Shown here in pieces: positions 1-12,316 of a stretch of 64,000 nt of DNA; within the stretch, counting starts at the first letter, position 1; each line of letters begins with the position of its first letter. The position numbers were made by a program, and so were the translations under genes. Origin of the DNA: Porodaedalea pini. Lineage: Eukaryota; Basidiomycota; Agaricomycetes; Hymenochaetales; Hymenochaetaceae. The stretch spans positions 310,001-374,000 of the forward strand of contig NBAY01000033.1 in the NCBI GenBank assembly GCA_002794775.1, read 5' to 3'. The notes under the pieces were generated by a model. That model saw only the letters and a list, made by a program, of their open reading frames with translations, was not told where the DNA came from and searched no databases.

Positions 1-1593
1 TCAGTGCAGAAGCTGAGCTATCGTCAAGCTCGCTGGCGAACCGAACTCGAAGAATTCGACTTCCACCTCGAACACAAGTCGGGGAAGACGATGGGCAAGG
101 CCGACTTGCTGTCACGCAAGGCGGGCTATGATCAGGGCAAGGATGACAATGACGGTGTCGTGTTCATCAAGGACAAGTGGCTGAACCGTGGGGTAGTGCG
201 AACATCGTGCGACGAGATGGTGGAACAAGTGGGCGAAGCGCAGAGGGCGCAGGACAAATCGGAGAGGCCGACGAACATGACGGAAGTCGACGGGTTGTGG
301 CAGATGAAAGGCAAGATATATGTTCCGTCGACGATGAAGGAGGCCGTGTTACGAGAATGCCACGACTCAGTACTCGCCGGTCATCTGGGAGCATCGAAGA
401 CAGTAGAGCTTGTCCGTCACGATTTCTGGTGGGCATCGATGTTCTCCGATGTCCGAGCGTATGTCTGAGGATGCGACCACTGTCAACGGACGAAAGCCTT
501 AAGAACGTCGAGGTCGAGGCCGCTTCACCCAAATGCAGTCCCTGAAGGTCCTTGGGAAATCATCACGGTCGACCTAATCGGAGAGCTCCTGGACTCTAAG
601 GGACACAACGCAATCTGCGTCTTTGTAGACAGGTTCTCAAAGCAGATGCATGCGATCCCGACAACGACAAAATTGTCAGCAGAAGGTATGGCTCAGTTAT
701 ACTGCGACCACGTCTTCCGTCTCCATGGCCTACCAAAGAAGATCATCCACGACCGAGGCACGCAGTTCGATGCGTCGATGATGAAGGAGCTGTACAATCT
801 CCTGCACATCGAAGGCAACCTGTCAACCGCGTACCACCCACAAACGGATGGTCAGACGGAACGTGTCAACCAAGAGCTCGAACAGTATCTCCGACTCTTC
901 GTTAACCATCGGCAATCAGACTGGAAAGACTGGCTCCCTCTCGCAGAGTTCGCTTACAATAACCGCGAACACTCGGCAACGAAAATGTCACCCTTCTACG
1001 CGAACACCGGACGTCACCCTAAGAGCTTCGACACCGTACGAACTTCCTCTGCCAACATGTCGGTGGAAGAATTCGTGAAGCACATCAAGGAGACTCATCG
1101 TGTAGCAAAGGACAATCTGGTCAAGGCGGCAGAGGACATGAAGCGCTACCACGACCGGACAGCAGGGGCCTCAGTGGAGTACAAGGCTGGAGACAAGATT
1201 TTCCTCGATGGGCGAAACATCAGCACAGACTCGCCAACGAAGAAGCTAGCAGACAAGTGGTATGGCCCCTTCGAGATTGTCGACAAGGTGGGAGTGAGCG
1301 CGTATAAGCTCAAGCTCCCAAAGCGATGGAAAAAGGTCCACCCGGTCTTCAATGAGGCCCTACTGAAACCTGCAGTTGAACTGTCCTTCGAAAGTCAGAA
1401 ACAACAGCCACCACCGCCACCTAACATCGTCGACAACGAAGAAGAGTACGAGATCGAGGAAGTCATAGACTCACATCTGCACCGAGGGAAGCTACAATAC
1501 CTCGTCAAGTGGGTTGGCTACAACAAACCGACGTGGCAGCCCGAGATGGACTTTGGCGAGAACGCAAAGGAGGCGATCGCTGAATTCTATTGA
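1..1593 (+). pseudogene. gypsy pol: RNase H end, integrase, chromodomain; one nonsense codon
   Basis: This encoded the replication and integration enzymes of the retrotransposon. The frame opens in the C-terminal RNase H/connection region (KADLLSRK near codon 35). Next come the integrase HHCC finger (CHDS, AGHLG, then GCDHC) and the DDE core: Asp in VDLIGEL, Asp in HDRGTQF, Glu in QTERVNQE. The C-terminal chromodomain spans about 1446-1560 (IEEVIDSHL, YLVKWVGY). Chromodomains are known to steer chromoviruses toward modified histones. A single TGA at 466-468 splits the frame inside the HHCC finger, and the same frame then runs to the stop at 1593 with no frameshift. The position usually holds Arg in this family, so a CGA to TGA change is the likely lesion. 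This copy should not make full-length integrase unless the stop is read through. Confidence 0.88.
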
Positions 1594-1719
1594 AAACACC
1601 CCGGCGCCCCTCGAAAACTCGAAATTCCTCGCCAACGACTTCGCCCACGCTTCATCGACACTGAGTCAGACGACCACGATCTTGGTTGGTCGGGACGCCC
1701 AACCTTGAGGGGGGGGTAA

Positions 1720-2143
1720 TGTCAGAACTCGAACTTTCACCCTTTCTTTATTTCCCCTTTCCCTTCTCCTTTCCTTTTAACCGCTCTTTCTTATTATCTT
1801 TAATCATCTTTCCAATCACTTCCCACACTCCCTTCACATGACCTTCATTCGTTCCATTCCCGCTCGTTATGTAATGTTAGGTAATATAGTCTCACGGTCA
1901 TCGCTATATAAGGTCTCAGGAATCGCATGAACTCCTTGTTCTGCTTTTCCTCTTACCTCCGTGACGACCTAGGTGAGACTCGTCCCCCTTGTATTAGTTT
2001 AGACTTGTATTAATCCTCTTACCTCCGTGACGACCTAGCCTGAGTAAGCGTGTCCCAAGTCTACGCTCGAGTATAGCACGTCCCAGACGACAGTCAGCCG
2101 AGGCCTGCCCAGACCGAGTCGTCTCCCGGACTCCCGCCTAACA
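1720..2143 (+). repeat. 3' LTR of the gypsy element (about 424 bp)
   Basis: It begins TGTCAG right after the polypurine tract and ends CTAACA, giving the usual TG...CA ends in a short imperfect inverted repeat. A TATA-like box (CTATATAAG) lies at about 1904-1912, as expected for an LTR promoter. The left boundary is supported by the tract; the right boundary by homology resuming to LINE ORF1 at 2144. The 5' LTR is not in the window, so element age cannot be judged from LTR divergence. Confidence 0.82.
1948..2038 (+). repeat. 25-bp direct repeat pair inside the LTR
   Basis: The same 25 bases (beginning TCCTCTTACC and ending CGACCTAG) occur at 1948-1972 and 2014-2038, 66 bp apart, downstream of the TATA-like box. 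Their position in the R/U5 part of the LTR suggests a small internal duplication. A role in strand transfer or regulation is only a possibility. Confidence 0.85.
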
Positions 2144-2880
2144 GTCCAAAGTGTTGGACTTGTTGATCCAGGATACTAGGTTAGATCCAATATTGGCGAG
2201 AATAGATCCGGCTCGGTTAGGGTCCTTGAACCAGGGTTTATCAGACGTCCACGTGGGTTGCGAGATGAGCGTGTTAATCGTATTGACGGTTTCCTTAGTG
2301 AGTTCGGCGAATGACCGGTTAATGCCTGCGGCGATCTCCAGATCATATTGTTCATCGATAGCAACCATATCCTCGTCGACCTGAGGGGCCTGGCTGGTCT
2401 GAGCGTCTTGGATGTATAGATCGTCATCGTCCATAGCGTCGTTGTCAATACGGGCAGGCGGGGGAAGGGATTGGTGTTCCTCCTCGGAATTTGATCGTTT
2501 AAGCGTATTCTGCGACTCGATATCCGGGGTGGGGGGAAGGTCCCCTTGTTTACGGAGTTTGGTAGCATGTTCATCTGCTTCGACGTCGGGTGACCAGTTT
2601 GCACGGTTCACTTGAACCACATTGCATACGGAGTCGTTGTGGTTGTAGGTCTTGTCGCGACCACAAACGGCACATAACTTGGCGGTCCCACTAACACACT
2701 GGCGACTGTGATAGGGGAGATCCTGTTTACACTCCTCACACTTGGTGGGGTCCTTGGGATTAACAAGGGAACGAAGAGACTTTGTCTTGTGAAGGGAGGC
2801 TTTAGCCCTGGTCAACATTTTGTTGTCCATGACTGAGAGAGAGAGTACGATGAAGAATATACGGTAACTTTCCCACAATG
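2144..2880 (-). mobile_element. Truncated LINE (Tad-like) ORF1 fragment
   Basis: On the minus strand a frame starts at ATG 2830 and runs to 2144, where the gypsy LTR interrupts it. It is homologous to ORF1 of the LINE at 49.5 kb through the N-terminal cysteine-rich region (KCEEC, CVSG, KLC, CGRD, TYNH), the GDLPPTPDI segment, an acidic Asp/Glu stretch and a SWINKSN motif at the break. The two proteins are clearly diverged, so these are different LINE lineages or an older copy. No ORF2 is seen here; the rest would lie beyond the left edge of the window. About 50 bp upstream of the ATG resembles the leader of the 49.5 kb LINE (CTCTC-rich). Confidence 0.85.
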
Positions 2881-2973
2881 TATGATGATGGTAGGAGAAA
2901 AGTGACAGTTACGCGACCCTTACCACGCGCGTATCTGGAATTGTGACCATTCTTCCTTCTCTCTTTGCTCACG

Positions 2974-5371
2974 ATGATTGGATTTATTGACTCTCTCCCT
3001 GACGAGACTTTGACGGACATACTCTCATATGCGCTCTCTGTTTCTGATGAAGAATTCTGCGCTGCCAAGTCGACATTTGGGCGTAAGGTGGTGCAGACCT
3101 CGCACATGCTGCTCGTAAGCAAGCGTTGGCTGCGCGTCGCAACGCCCCTGCTCTACGACTGTGTGGTCCTCCGCAACACAGCACATGCACATGCACTCCA
3201 GGGTGCACTGCGTGGAAATGCAGGAGGACAGCTGAAGCGATTCGTATACAGGCTGCGCCTGGATGGATGTTTTGGTGCTGTTGTAGACAAGATCTTCAGC
3301 GGTCTTCCTGGAGTCAGGGAGTTGTTCGTGAGGCTTCCATCATACCCCAAAGAGAAAGTGAATGGTATCTGTTCAGGACTCAAGAGGCTGAGTCCTGTGC
3401 GTGTCGTCCTTGACTTCTCTGTTCAGAGCCTTTGGAAGAACTCGTTCAAGACGGCGTCTGCGCTATGTGAAGCGATGGATACTTGGTCGCTCCTAGTTGT
3501 TCAAAAACATACACTCTCTCCTCCTGTTTCTAACTGTCTGTATTTAAGACTGAATTTGAGCTGTACATCCCCCGGTTTAGTCTCGATCGGAGCACGAGAG
3601 ACAATGAAAGAACAAGGCTTGTACGACTAGGCGCAACAATATCTCGTGCTTCCTCTCTTCGCCAAGTGATTATTCCTTACCCTCGACAGTCTTTCACGCA
3701 TACTGTTCAAGGCTACCTGACCGATCTCGTTAAAACTATTGGCGAGAAAAACTCAATCATAGCTGTTCGCGTTTACTTTGAGGGAACTATCCCTTCCGAG
3801 GTTCTGGAAGGTCTGACTGGGAGTCCATGCGCGCATATTGTCCACCTCCTCTCAAGGTTGGTTCTCGCCATAAGCTTCTGTCGGCTATCGGATCTCTAAC
3901 ACTGCATATTATAGCGTTGTGAAATTACATGCACTTATCTCGCACCGCGACGAGGATCCAGGAGAAGTAACATCACTGCCGACCTTACCGGCGGAAATCC
4001 ACAGGAAAATCTTAGACTTCCACCTGCAGTCATACTTTGCGTTTGACAAGCTTGAAACGAATGCACAGCAGGTCTCGGATCACAACCAGCGCTGTCTTCT
4101 CATGATGAGAGTGTCTAAAATGTTCTATGTAAGCTAATCAAAAGTTTAGTATTCGCGCATATAATGAATTGCCGCCCTAGGAAATAACGCAGCCTCTGGC
4201 CTACAGCTCTCTTCTCATCAGCTCTCCTAGAAAGCTTCGTTTCTTTGCGGAAATGATGGCCAGAAACACCCGACTATCCATTGTCGCCAATACGATCATA
4301 TTCTATGCGACTCTGCTTTCCAAAGGAGCCATCTCTTACTCTGATTCAGATGCTGGTGACTACTCTTCGCTCCTTCAAGCCCTTCCAAATATCAAGGAGC
4401 TCTCGATACCGACGCATCTCCGTGTGCCATCTCTGAGGCGGCATGCAAAACAAGCATTAAGAAGCTTCGGTTCGTACTGTTGGGAGCAACTTCCTCTTGG
4501 ACATGCTGGCCTCTATCGAAAGTTTACAGTCTTTAACAATTGTGAAGGCCTCATAGAGAATGCCTCCTCCAGTTCTTGTCCGATATCGCAGCCAGAAGCA
4601 TCTTATTCTTTCCAGCGTCACCTCAGTAAAGTTCGACAGGTTGATGGATGCAATAAGCTTTTTTGTTATGCAGAATTGCGAGTACGTGACAATATCCAGA
4701 TATTACAGTGGCGCGATTAGTCCTGTCTCACGAATCGTTTCTAGATTTCCCTCAGTGCATACTCTCACGATAAAAGGTGATCTCGAGACAGACATGTTCA
4801 GTGAGCATGATTCAGAAGTGCTTTCCCGATTTCGTAATATACGGTCGCTCAAGATGTCTGGAGGAAATAACCTTGTACACTGGTACTCATTACATAGCGA
4901 ACTGACATCCTCTTCAGAGACGTATTTATAAGGAGTACCTTCGGATACGGGCCGATCACACGGCCTTGAAGATATGGCTTTGGTCGGTTCACCTGTGCGT
5001 TTACGATTTTCTCAAATGAAGGCGCAAATTTGACGAAACTGCCCAGTGACTGGGATCGATTACGGGCTGAGCGAGATTCTGTCTAGAAGTTCTTCGATGA
5101 CATTGACTCTGGGAAGTTTAAAGCGCTGAAGAAGATCCAGTTGGCTTTCGTAGACCACTGGCCTGGCTGGAGTGAGTTTCGTCTTGTCTCTCCATCATTG
5201 GACGCGAGATGACATCTGTTTCCTGTCGTTAGTCGGGAGCTGAAGGAGCTGAAAGACAGTGGATGGACGATGCGCGCCCAGGAGTTGACACAAAAATACG
5301 GTATTAAAATCACTGATGCGTCTGGTTTGCCGTGGAAACCACGGATACAGCAACGGGCGAGAGGACGATGA
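2974..5371 (+). pseudogene. F-box-like protein, paralogue A (probably disrupted)
   Basis: The N-terminus carries an F-box-like segment (SLPDETLTDILSYAL, then LLVSKRWLRVATPLLYD), so the protein would join SCF ubiquitin ligases through Skp1. The rest is an unrecognised, possibly LRR-like region. ATG 2974 is the start shared with paralogue B. Exons by comparison with B: 2974 to about 3490; about 3545-3855; about 3916-4131; 4182 onward; and a last exon after the intron at about 5171-5230, ending TGA 5369-5371 in a well-conserved tail (ITDASGLPWKPRIQQR). Relative to B, copy A lacks 1 nt near 4433 and about 4 nt near 4480, and meets TAG near 4549. The later exons are therefore out of frame unless the introns differ. 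The tail's survival means disruption is recent or my exon model is wrong there. Confidence 0.6.
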
Positions 5372-7110
5372 ATGGGCCTACTTCCCCTGGTTGTCTAGAA
5401 CCAGGTGACCAAGATCATTTGATAGTTTTGCTACTGTCGACTGTGTTCTCGATGGGCATACCTTATCCCCGCGTTATGACCGCCAGGCTGCTAAATCTTT
5501 TTGTTACTCTAGAGTGTTAATTTCCGTCACAACTCTCATAAATTGACACCGACTCGGGTTTGAAGATAATGTTTACGGTGTTCCATTTGACCGCTCAGAT
5601 AGCTATACCATATTATCAAGATGCCTCCTTGTCGTTTTGCTCGTTTGTGACAACCCAGTCCCTGGAGGGTCAACCAAGTTTGGAATTGCTTTTTGTGCGG
5701 CAAAATCGCATCAATGCCGTTTTTAGCTCAAGGCGAAAAGGATGCAAAATCCAGTCCAAATTGTGAAATGCCTAATTTCTTCGGACCAATGCCTGTTTCT
5801 GTCTAGTAGTGGAGGCGTCCCGCAGTCGAACACAGTATTAGAACGATGCCACAGGAACTAGGATCGTGGGGCTTTGATCCAAAGTAAGAATAGCTCCTGC
5901 AACTTCCACCAGTCGCAGAGCATCAGCAGTCCGAAAGCTGGCTTCTAAGTTACCGGCTGCCATTTGTCGCCACGACGTAAGACGGTCAATTGATGTTTGT
6001 CGCCACTTGATATTATACATGTAAGCGCCCGCGCCGATGAAAGGACATTTTTAGTAAACTCCAGCGTCGCAGCGCCCGATTTCTACTTTCTGTCAGCGGC
6101 ATATACGTTCACCCCCTCCTCGGTGCCCGAGACTCTGAACAGGGCTAGCCCGAGATAAAGTTTTATTTACTGTACTTGTTCGAATCGGAACCTCCCCAAG
6201 TTCGAGTCCTACGCATGTTTATCTCCCAGGTCATGAAGTGCTACGTCTTCCTCAGCACACTCAGTCTGATCATCTTACTTGAAGAGAGGAGTATCTGCCA
6301 TGACTGTCTTTCTTTCAACCCTTCGCAGATGTGGCGTATGCATAGATAATAAAGAAGCGCCTGTATTGCTTCTGAACCATGATCATCTGGAGGCTATCCG
6401 GGGAGGCCTTAGAAACGAGATACGTACGCGGTCGGTAGCGTCTCTGTCTGGCTTCACACGGATTGGCTTCTGCGTTCTGGCTTTTCAGTTAGTGCTAAGA
6501 ACGTCCGGATTGGAGTTGTCTCCTGCCGCGTCCTCCTTAGCAACGGCGGCCAGTTGGAATTGCCTGGTGCGCGAATGACGGCATCGCGTTCCCAGGCAGC
6601 ACCTGTATCGAGCTCTAGATCTATGTGCACCGTCGTTTCGACTGCGATAACAAGTGGTTCTGAGCCTTAGCACTCCCCGCACTGCCTATGCACAGTTTTC
6701 CAGGCGCTTCCTATTTAAATCAGGCTGTATCGGCTGTGTCCAATTTGCGCGGTAGCTTCCCCTTCCTTACTAGAAGGAAGGCGGAATGGAATGGATAACG
6801 GGATCAGAAGATCTCCTCTGTTGGTGACAGCGGCAAATTGAGGCGAAAGGACCACTGAACGAATTCGAAAAGATGTGCTAATTGGGTCCAGCCGCCAATG
6901 GCTGATCCAGTCTGTAGGATCAAGCCACTCAGAGTCTGAGAATGTTGGGCGCTCCTTATCGTAGCCAGGCATATATAAGCCGGGGGACGAAGTGAGAGGT
7001 CCGTAGCCAGGCGCTCCCGCAAGCCCCGTCTAAAGCCCATTTTCTCTTCGCTTTTCGACTTCACAATTCATTCATTGTCTCCGCAGTCTTCCGTTTGACA
7101 TCGCTTCGAC
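5372..7110. other. Intergenic, no gene seen
   Basis: Only short frames without recognisable domains or good codon pattern are present. The right end holds the promoter of the Yippee-like gene. A TTCGAGTCC-like string at about 6199 does not fold into a tRNA. Confidence 0.5.
6970..6978 (+). promoter_or_regulatory. TATA box of the Yippee-like gene
   Basis: ATATATAAG followed by a G-rich stretch lies about 135 bp upstream of the ATG at 7111, a sensible distance for a fungal core promoter with a short 5' UTR. Confidence 0.5.
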
Positions 7111-7855
7111 ATGACTCAATACGCATCCTACTACTCTTCTTCTTTGGGTCCGCTAAGTGTTGCTCGGGTGCTGATCTGCAAACAATGCCACAAGTACATC
7201 GCATGCATGGACGACCTTCTCTCACGGGTACGCGCCATTCGTCTGCGTCGTCTTACTAGCAACTGACGGGCTTCTCGTTTAGGCATACTGCGGTGCTCAA
7301 AGTCCCAAGGCTGGACTCTTCGATGATGTGTGAGTCTGGTCTCCGCTGCCAACGACTGCAAGCTCATTCGAAATCTTTTCAGGTCGAACGTTTCCCTTGG
7401 CGCTCGGCAGGTTTGGCTGATGCGCACTGGTGCACATACCGTGCGTGAGATAAAGGTGAGTATCCTAGACAGTGGGTCGGGGATGAGCCTAACATTTTCT
7501 TTTCTTTTCTTTAAAGTGTCTTGGCTGCAGTGCATATGTCGGCTTCCAGATCGTGCACGCACACGAGCCCTCGGAGAGATGGAAAGACGGCGCATACATC
7601 CTTGAACGGCACTTCCTCTTTATTCACTCGGTTTACGAATGCGCACCGAGCGATTGCGACTCAGACGACTCTGGTGCAGAGGAACGTTCGTATCAATGGC
7701 CAGGCACACCGCTGCGTCTCAAGGTTGTGGAAGATCTTCGCAAAACGCGCCGGACCAAGCGGATGACCGTCATGTCGACAAAGGCCGCACCGCTGACCCC
7801 AAGTTCGCCGGACAAACCGCTGCCCCGCGTTCCAGTCCCAATCGAGGCGTACTGA
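7111..7855 (+). CDS. Yippee-like zinc-binding protein
   Basis: Four exons (7111-7227, 7283-7329, 7383-7455, 7517-7855) give 191 residues with intact phase. The Yippee fold is visible: CxxC at residues 23-26 (CKQC), then YCGAQSPKAGLFDDV, the conserved RTGAHTVREI stretch, a second CxxC at 80-83 (CLGC), and the closing segment ERWKDGAYILER. This matches the Yippee pattern of two CxxC pairs holding one zinc, with G-x-H-T-V-x-x-I between them. A tail of about 75 residues after the domain (acidic DSDDSGAEE, then basic and Pro-rich) is longer than in small animal Yippee proteins. The cellular role of fungal Yippee proteins is poorly known; relatives include cereblon-type CULT and Mis18 domains. The first ATG in good context is used. 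Confidence 0.88.
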
Positions 7856-10800
7856 GGCCGCCCACACCGAATCATCCCACGTTCATTGCGATTTCCCGTC
7901 TGGTCGGAGCGGCGTTCCTCCTGGTATTCATCATCATTATTTGTTCAGATTCTTCGCGTTCTTTCGTTCCTTCGTTCGACCATCTTCTTCGCGTTGATTT
8001 CGCGCTTCTTTTCATGGCCCTCTGGTTTCAATTCGTCGAAGCGCGTCACCTGGTCCAGACCAGATAAGTAAAATTTTATTTTCGTATGTATGAACAGACG
8101 TAACATTTGTATCACCACTCACTTTTGACACCGACGATGTACGATTTTCAGAAGTAAATATTTGTTCTCTTATTTAGCAAAACATAGATCAGGACCTGCT
8201 GTTGCAGTCACAGTTTCATATCGGACTTGAGATGCAGACACCTGCACTCTTCGGCCCAAGGAGGGCCAAACGAGAGGCGATGATACCGATGTAATATGCG
8301 GCCTCAGGTTCCGGAAAGTAGCAGTTCCTTTAGCATAGCCCTCGAACACGTGCTTTACAGATGACCTTTGCGTCAGCATCATCTGGGCCTCCTCGCGGAA
8401 AGCCGATGTATAGTCCCTGCAGCAGCAAAGGCAGTGATTCAATACACCTGAGAATGTATCTCAGAGAGACAGATAGCCACCGCATGACGCTGCGCGTTGT
8501 AGATGGCTGCGACTTGTTGCAAGCTAGCCGTCGCAGTAGAACATGTCTAGACGCGCAGCATGTACTGCTTCTGATGATCATGAGAGCATGTTCACAGCCT
8601 CTTGAGGGACTTCCAGCTCGTCCCATCAGCTGCGAGACCTTCAGTGGACTATGGTTGTAGATGAGGAACGAGTGCAGGTGAGGATTCGGAATCAGATGCA
8701 TAACGATCCAAGCCAATGCCATGCCGCGAAGCCGACCACGCATTGATGGGCACGTGATACGTAATCATCGCGCGTTAGCTTGTTCTTATTTGTTTCAATG
8801 TTTGCGTCACTGCAATTTTTGGCCGCCTCATGCTTGAGTCCGTATCGAATCTCCGCGATAACTCTCATCTACTCTTCTTCGTGATTTCTTGAGCTTCATG
8901 GCTCCCGATGAAATCACGACCATCAAAGTTCGGATGGCTGGTTCATCTCCAGCGCTTTCAACTGTGCGTCGTTGGCTCTCATCGTAGAGGAATCTGATCA
9001 AACGTCAAGCACCATCTCTTCGGCTAGGAAGGGATGGTGAAGTAGAAGAAAGTGGAACAGGTCGCCATAGCTTATTATCATTGTTGGAGAAGAACACTCT
9101 CGTCCTATAAGCTTCAAGTACTTTGGATGTGAGGCAGTGTCGATGCATACATGACAACTGATTTTCAAATGTCTATTCACCGCAATTTGCTAGAGGTCCT
9201 GCGGATAGATACCCATGAAAATCAAAATAGCGAGTTTGTTTCTACCCTGGATAGGCCGAATAGCCTATCCCACACCATTTCTAATGCCAAACGTTTGATT
9301 GATAGCATTCATTGATTCAACGATCATCAAAGTGGTGCGTAGCTGAAGCCTCCCTCGCTTTAGAAGTCATCCTGCGAAGCTTTTATACTTTGGTAAGGCT
9401 TCACGCTTGCCCCGCATGCGTGCACACGACTGACGTATAACTATATATCTGCTCTTCGAACAGATAGACTTGATGGTCAGCGTTACTGCGCACACGGCGT
9501 GATCGGCTTCCACGCACCAGTAGACACGACACCGTCAAGCCAAATCATTTCGTCTTTGATGTCTCTGTTGATCAATGCTAATTCTCTTGCAACTGAATTC
9601 GATCTCGAGAATGACGAGCGCGATGCTGATGCTGGCGGACGACAGTAGACTTGGGAAGCCGATGTGACCGATCTGTAGTAGTACCCGGACAGTCCGGGTG
9701 TCGTCTTTCTCCAGCCCTATCATTCCCGCTAGAGTTGAAATAGTTGGAGGCGTTCCGGGCTCTGGGAGGGAAGCCGAAGCTGTTCCTCCTTTCTGGCACG
9801 AGCAGGGTCCTTGGAAGTTGAACGCCAAGATTCCAGTTGGCTATACACAGCCCGGAAACACCATCAATCGTTTATCCGGGCACCTGTACATGTATGTATT
9901 CTCAAGGTCGAGTTTCATGAAGCCGTCTCTATCACCTTTTGCCTTCCTTTTATCAACTAAATGTGATACCTACCCGCACCACAATCTCTGCCTTACGAAG
10001 GCTGAGTCCGGACACGGGCTCGGTCGACCAAATCTGTCATGTTTGGTGAATTTTCGTAAAGTGTGTCTTTCACCCCGCGCTAGCCCGCTCCATGCGAAGG
10101 AGTTATATTAGCATCTTTCATCGGCGCACTATCATCGCAATTTGGAGGAAGCAGTCGGTCCGGAGCGCAGTCCGACATTTCGACTTTATGACAGAGGTTC
10201 CTGCTTGGCGCGGTACTATTCTGAATAACGCTTCAGAACTTTGATTCGCAGATCCGATAATGCAGGAAGGTCCTTGAAAGCTGTGTGTATTGGTGGCATG
10301 CAATCAGCAAAATTTCACGAAACTCGTCGGAAGTGCATGGTCAGTATGCTCAAGGGCTTGGAGCTTCGCGGAACCTCTTTCGCGGCTATAGTTAGGTCAC
10401 TACTCGCCGTCGTATACTTTGAAGTTCAAAAACAGGAGCGATCGCGTATACGTTGCATCCTTGGTGCGCGGCCTTCCTTCAGAACCGTCGATCAACACCA
10501 ATTCTCAAACGTCATGACCGGGCTGTACTCTACGACACGAGGCCTTTGACGGCGAGAAAAAGTATCCTCTGTCTTCGGTCTTCGGTCTTCGGGCATATAG
10601 GAATGCAGGCGCTTGCATTCCTTGAGCTCGGGGCATGGATTCGATGCAGTGCACTAGAAAGTCCTCCAGACCTGAGGCTACCGGGGCGTGCGGCTTCGTG
10701 ACTTCTTCATGGCCTTGGTCAAGTTCTCGGAAGCAGTGATCTGCTTCGGAGACGGGTGCAATAGTATTCCTGCTAGCGAGATTGTTGGAGTTGCTGTATC

Positions 10801-12316
10801 GCAAGGTGCATTTGGCTCCGGTCACCGACATTGCGATTGAAGTTTTTTCCTCAAGCTCTCTCGGACAACCCTCAAACAGTGTCAGTAGCACCCACCTCTC
10901 CGCCTCTCCTCCATTTCACCCGGGGTATGTTGTCTTGCGTCTTCTTTACTCGGTAGCCGAGTTCAGGGGTTCAGGGGTTCCACCACCCCCGCGGCTCCAA
11001 AGGTAAAAGTCAAAACGGACGATAATAATTCGCAACACAAACCTCATTGAGATCTGTTTCTAGAAAAACTCTAGAAAAACTCTGACCCCATCTCAAGTCT
11101 GCAATCGTTCGAGACATTTCTGTTAGGCCCCAGAAGCTCTGTTTCCTTCCGCTGAGTCTTCATTTCCGATCATAGGCTGGATGGCTGTCAAAGACGGTCG
11201 GAAGCTACGTTGTGGTGTTTACTGCTCGCTAGTACGTTCGCGGACGTATGAGATGCCAAACGAACAAATTTGGTATAGTCGGTCATGGTCTGCCTTCAAG
11301 TTGTCTCCGCCGCTCCACCTTATGAGGTATACGTTGCCATCCGATTTCCTCGGACGAGAGCTTCGCTGATTGTGGCTTCCTTGACTCAAAGATAGCTGGA
11401 CCTGAATGAGTGGCAATGCTTTTATGAAGTCTGTGATCTATTCAATGATGGCTTTGCTTATGGCTAGCTTCAAGACTCGACGGATCTTAATTACTCGCTT
11501 CAAAGAGTACTCCCTTCAATTCGGCTTTTCGTGACGCCAGCAGAATGAAACCTCGGCACAGATTGACTAATCTCTATGATGCAATCCCGTGAATGTTGTG
11601 TACTGATCAGCATACACGGAGTTGGCGACGAAGACGAGAAGCGTGCGACCAATTTAGTTGACGACAAGATGTTGCACAGGTCAAGGGGCACTCATCAAAT
11701 GCGCGACTAGTCATAGCCGAATTGTTACTGGGCCCCATTATCAAGCTGAGCTATTTCTTGTTTCCCGCCCACCACGTGTTATCCCCTGTGAGCGAAATGA
11801 CTGCGGGTCCCGGATCGGAAAGGCTTACTCCTGAATCGTTCGCATTGGGAAGACTTGGCTGATATGACCACCAGAGCGTGCGCATTTGCTGCTCTAATTT
11901 GTGTATGCGGTGCCGCTGGGTGGATGTGGTAAGCAGACGGCGGCCGCCTCCGTGGGGGGCAGGGTGGAGGGCGTCGGGATGGAGAGCAAGATGTCTCGGC
12001 AAAAACGTGTTTCTGAAACTGTAGTTTGTCCAATATATATATATTATTTGTTCGTAGGGCTATGCCTTGTACACTTGAGAGGTTCTGAGTCAGTGAGTGT
12101 TAGAGCTTTGAAGGTTTACTTCCATATAAGGGTGAATAGATTTAGCGCTTGAGAAAGGATTTACTTAATGTTTGAGATCGGTCTCGGGCTCACACAGTCT
12201 TCCACCCTCTTTCCCATGCTCTACCTCATTCAAATTCATCTTCTTTAAAAGCGCAGCTATCGAGCTCGTCACTACCGGTTCTGAATTCGCTGACAACAGC
12301 GGAAGCAGCGTGCTCA
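7856..12316. other. 4.5-kb stretch without a supportable gene
   Basis: Several frames of 60-140 codons exist on both strands (for example 8170-8442 minus, 9698-10111 plus, 10241-10549 plus). None shows a known motif, a plausible exon chain or a clear coding pattern. Minor tandem repeats are present: an 11-bp unit (CTAGAAAAACT) twice near 11060-11080, and short CTTCGGT repeats near 10573. It may hold decayed gene remnants. The right end (about 12000-12316) is the promoter and leader of the transcription factor gene. Confidence 0.45.

Larger units (their letters stand above)
1..2143 (+). mobile_element. Ty3/gypsy chromovirus, 3' half with 3' LTR
   Basis: The order is RNase H end, integrase zinc finger, integrase core, chromodomain, polypurine tract and LTR, which is the 3' half of a chromodomain-bearing Ty3/gypsy element. 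The 5' half, including gag, protease and most of the reverse transcriptase, lies outside the window. The polypurine tract is the G-run at about 1706-1716, just before the LTR. The element is inserted in an oppositely oriented LINE ORF1 that resumes at 2144. A target-site duplication of about 5 bp would be expected at 2144-2148, but its partner copy is not in view. Confidence 0.9.

Noticed and set aside
5170..5230. In-frame TGA at about 5211 in F-box copy A, first read as a nonsense mutation
   Set aside because: The segment starts GTGAGT and ends TTAG, and copy B has an intron at the same place, so the stop lies in an intron.
6178..6215. tRNA-like TTCGAGTCC string
   Set aside because: No T-stem pairing and no matching acceptor arm.
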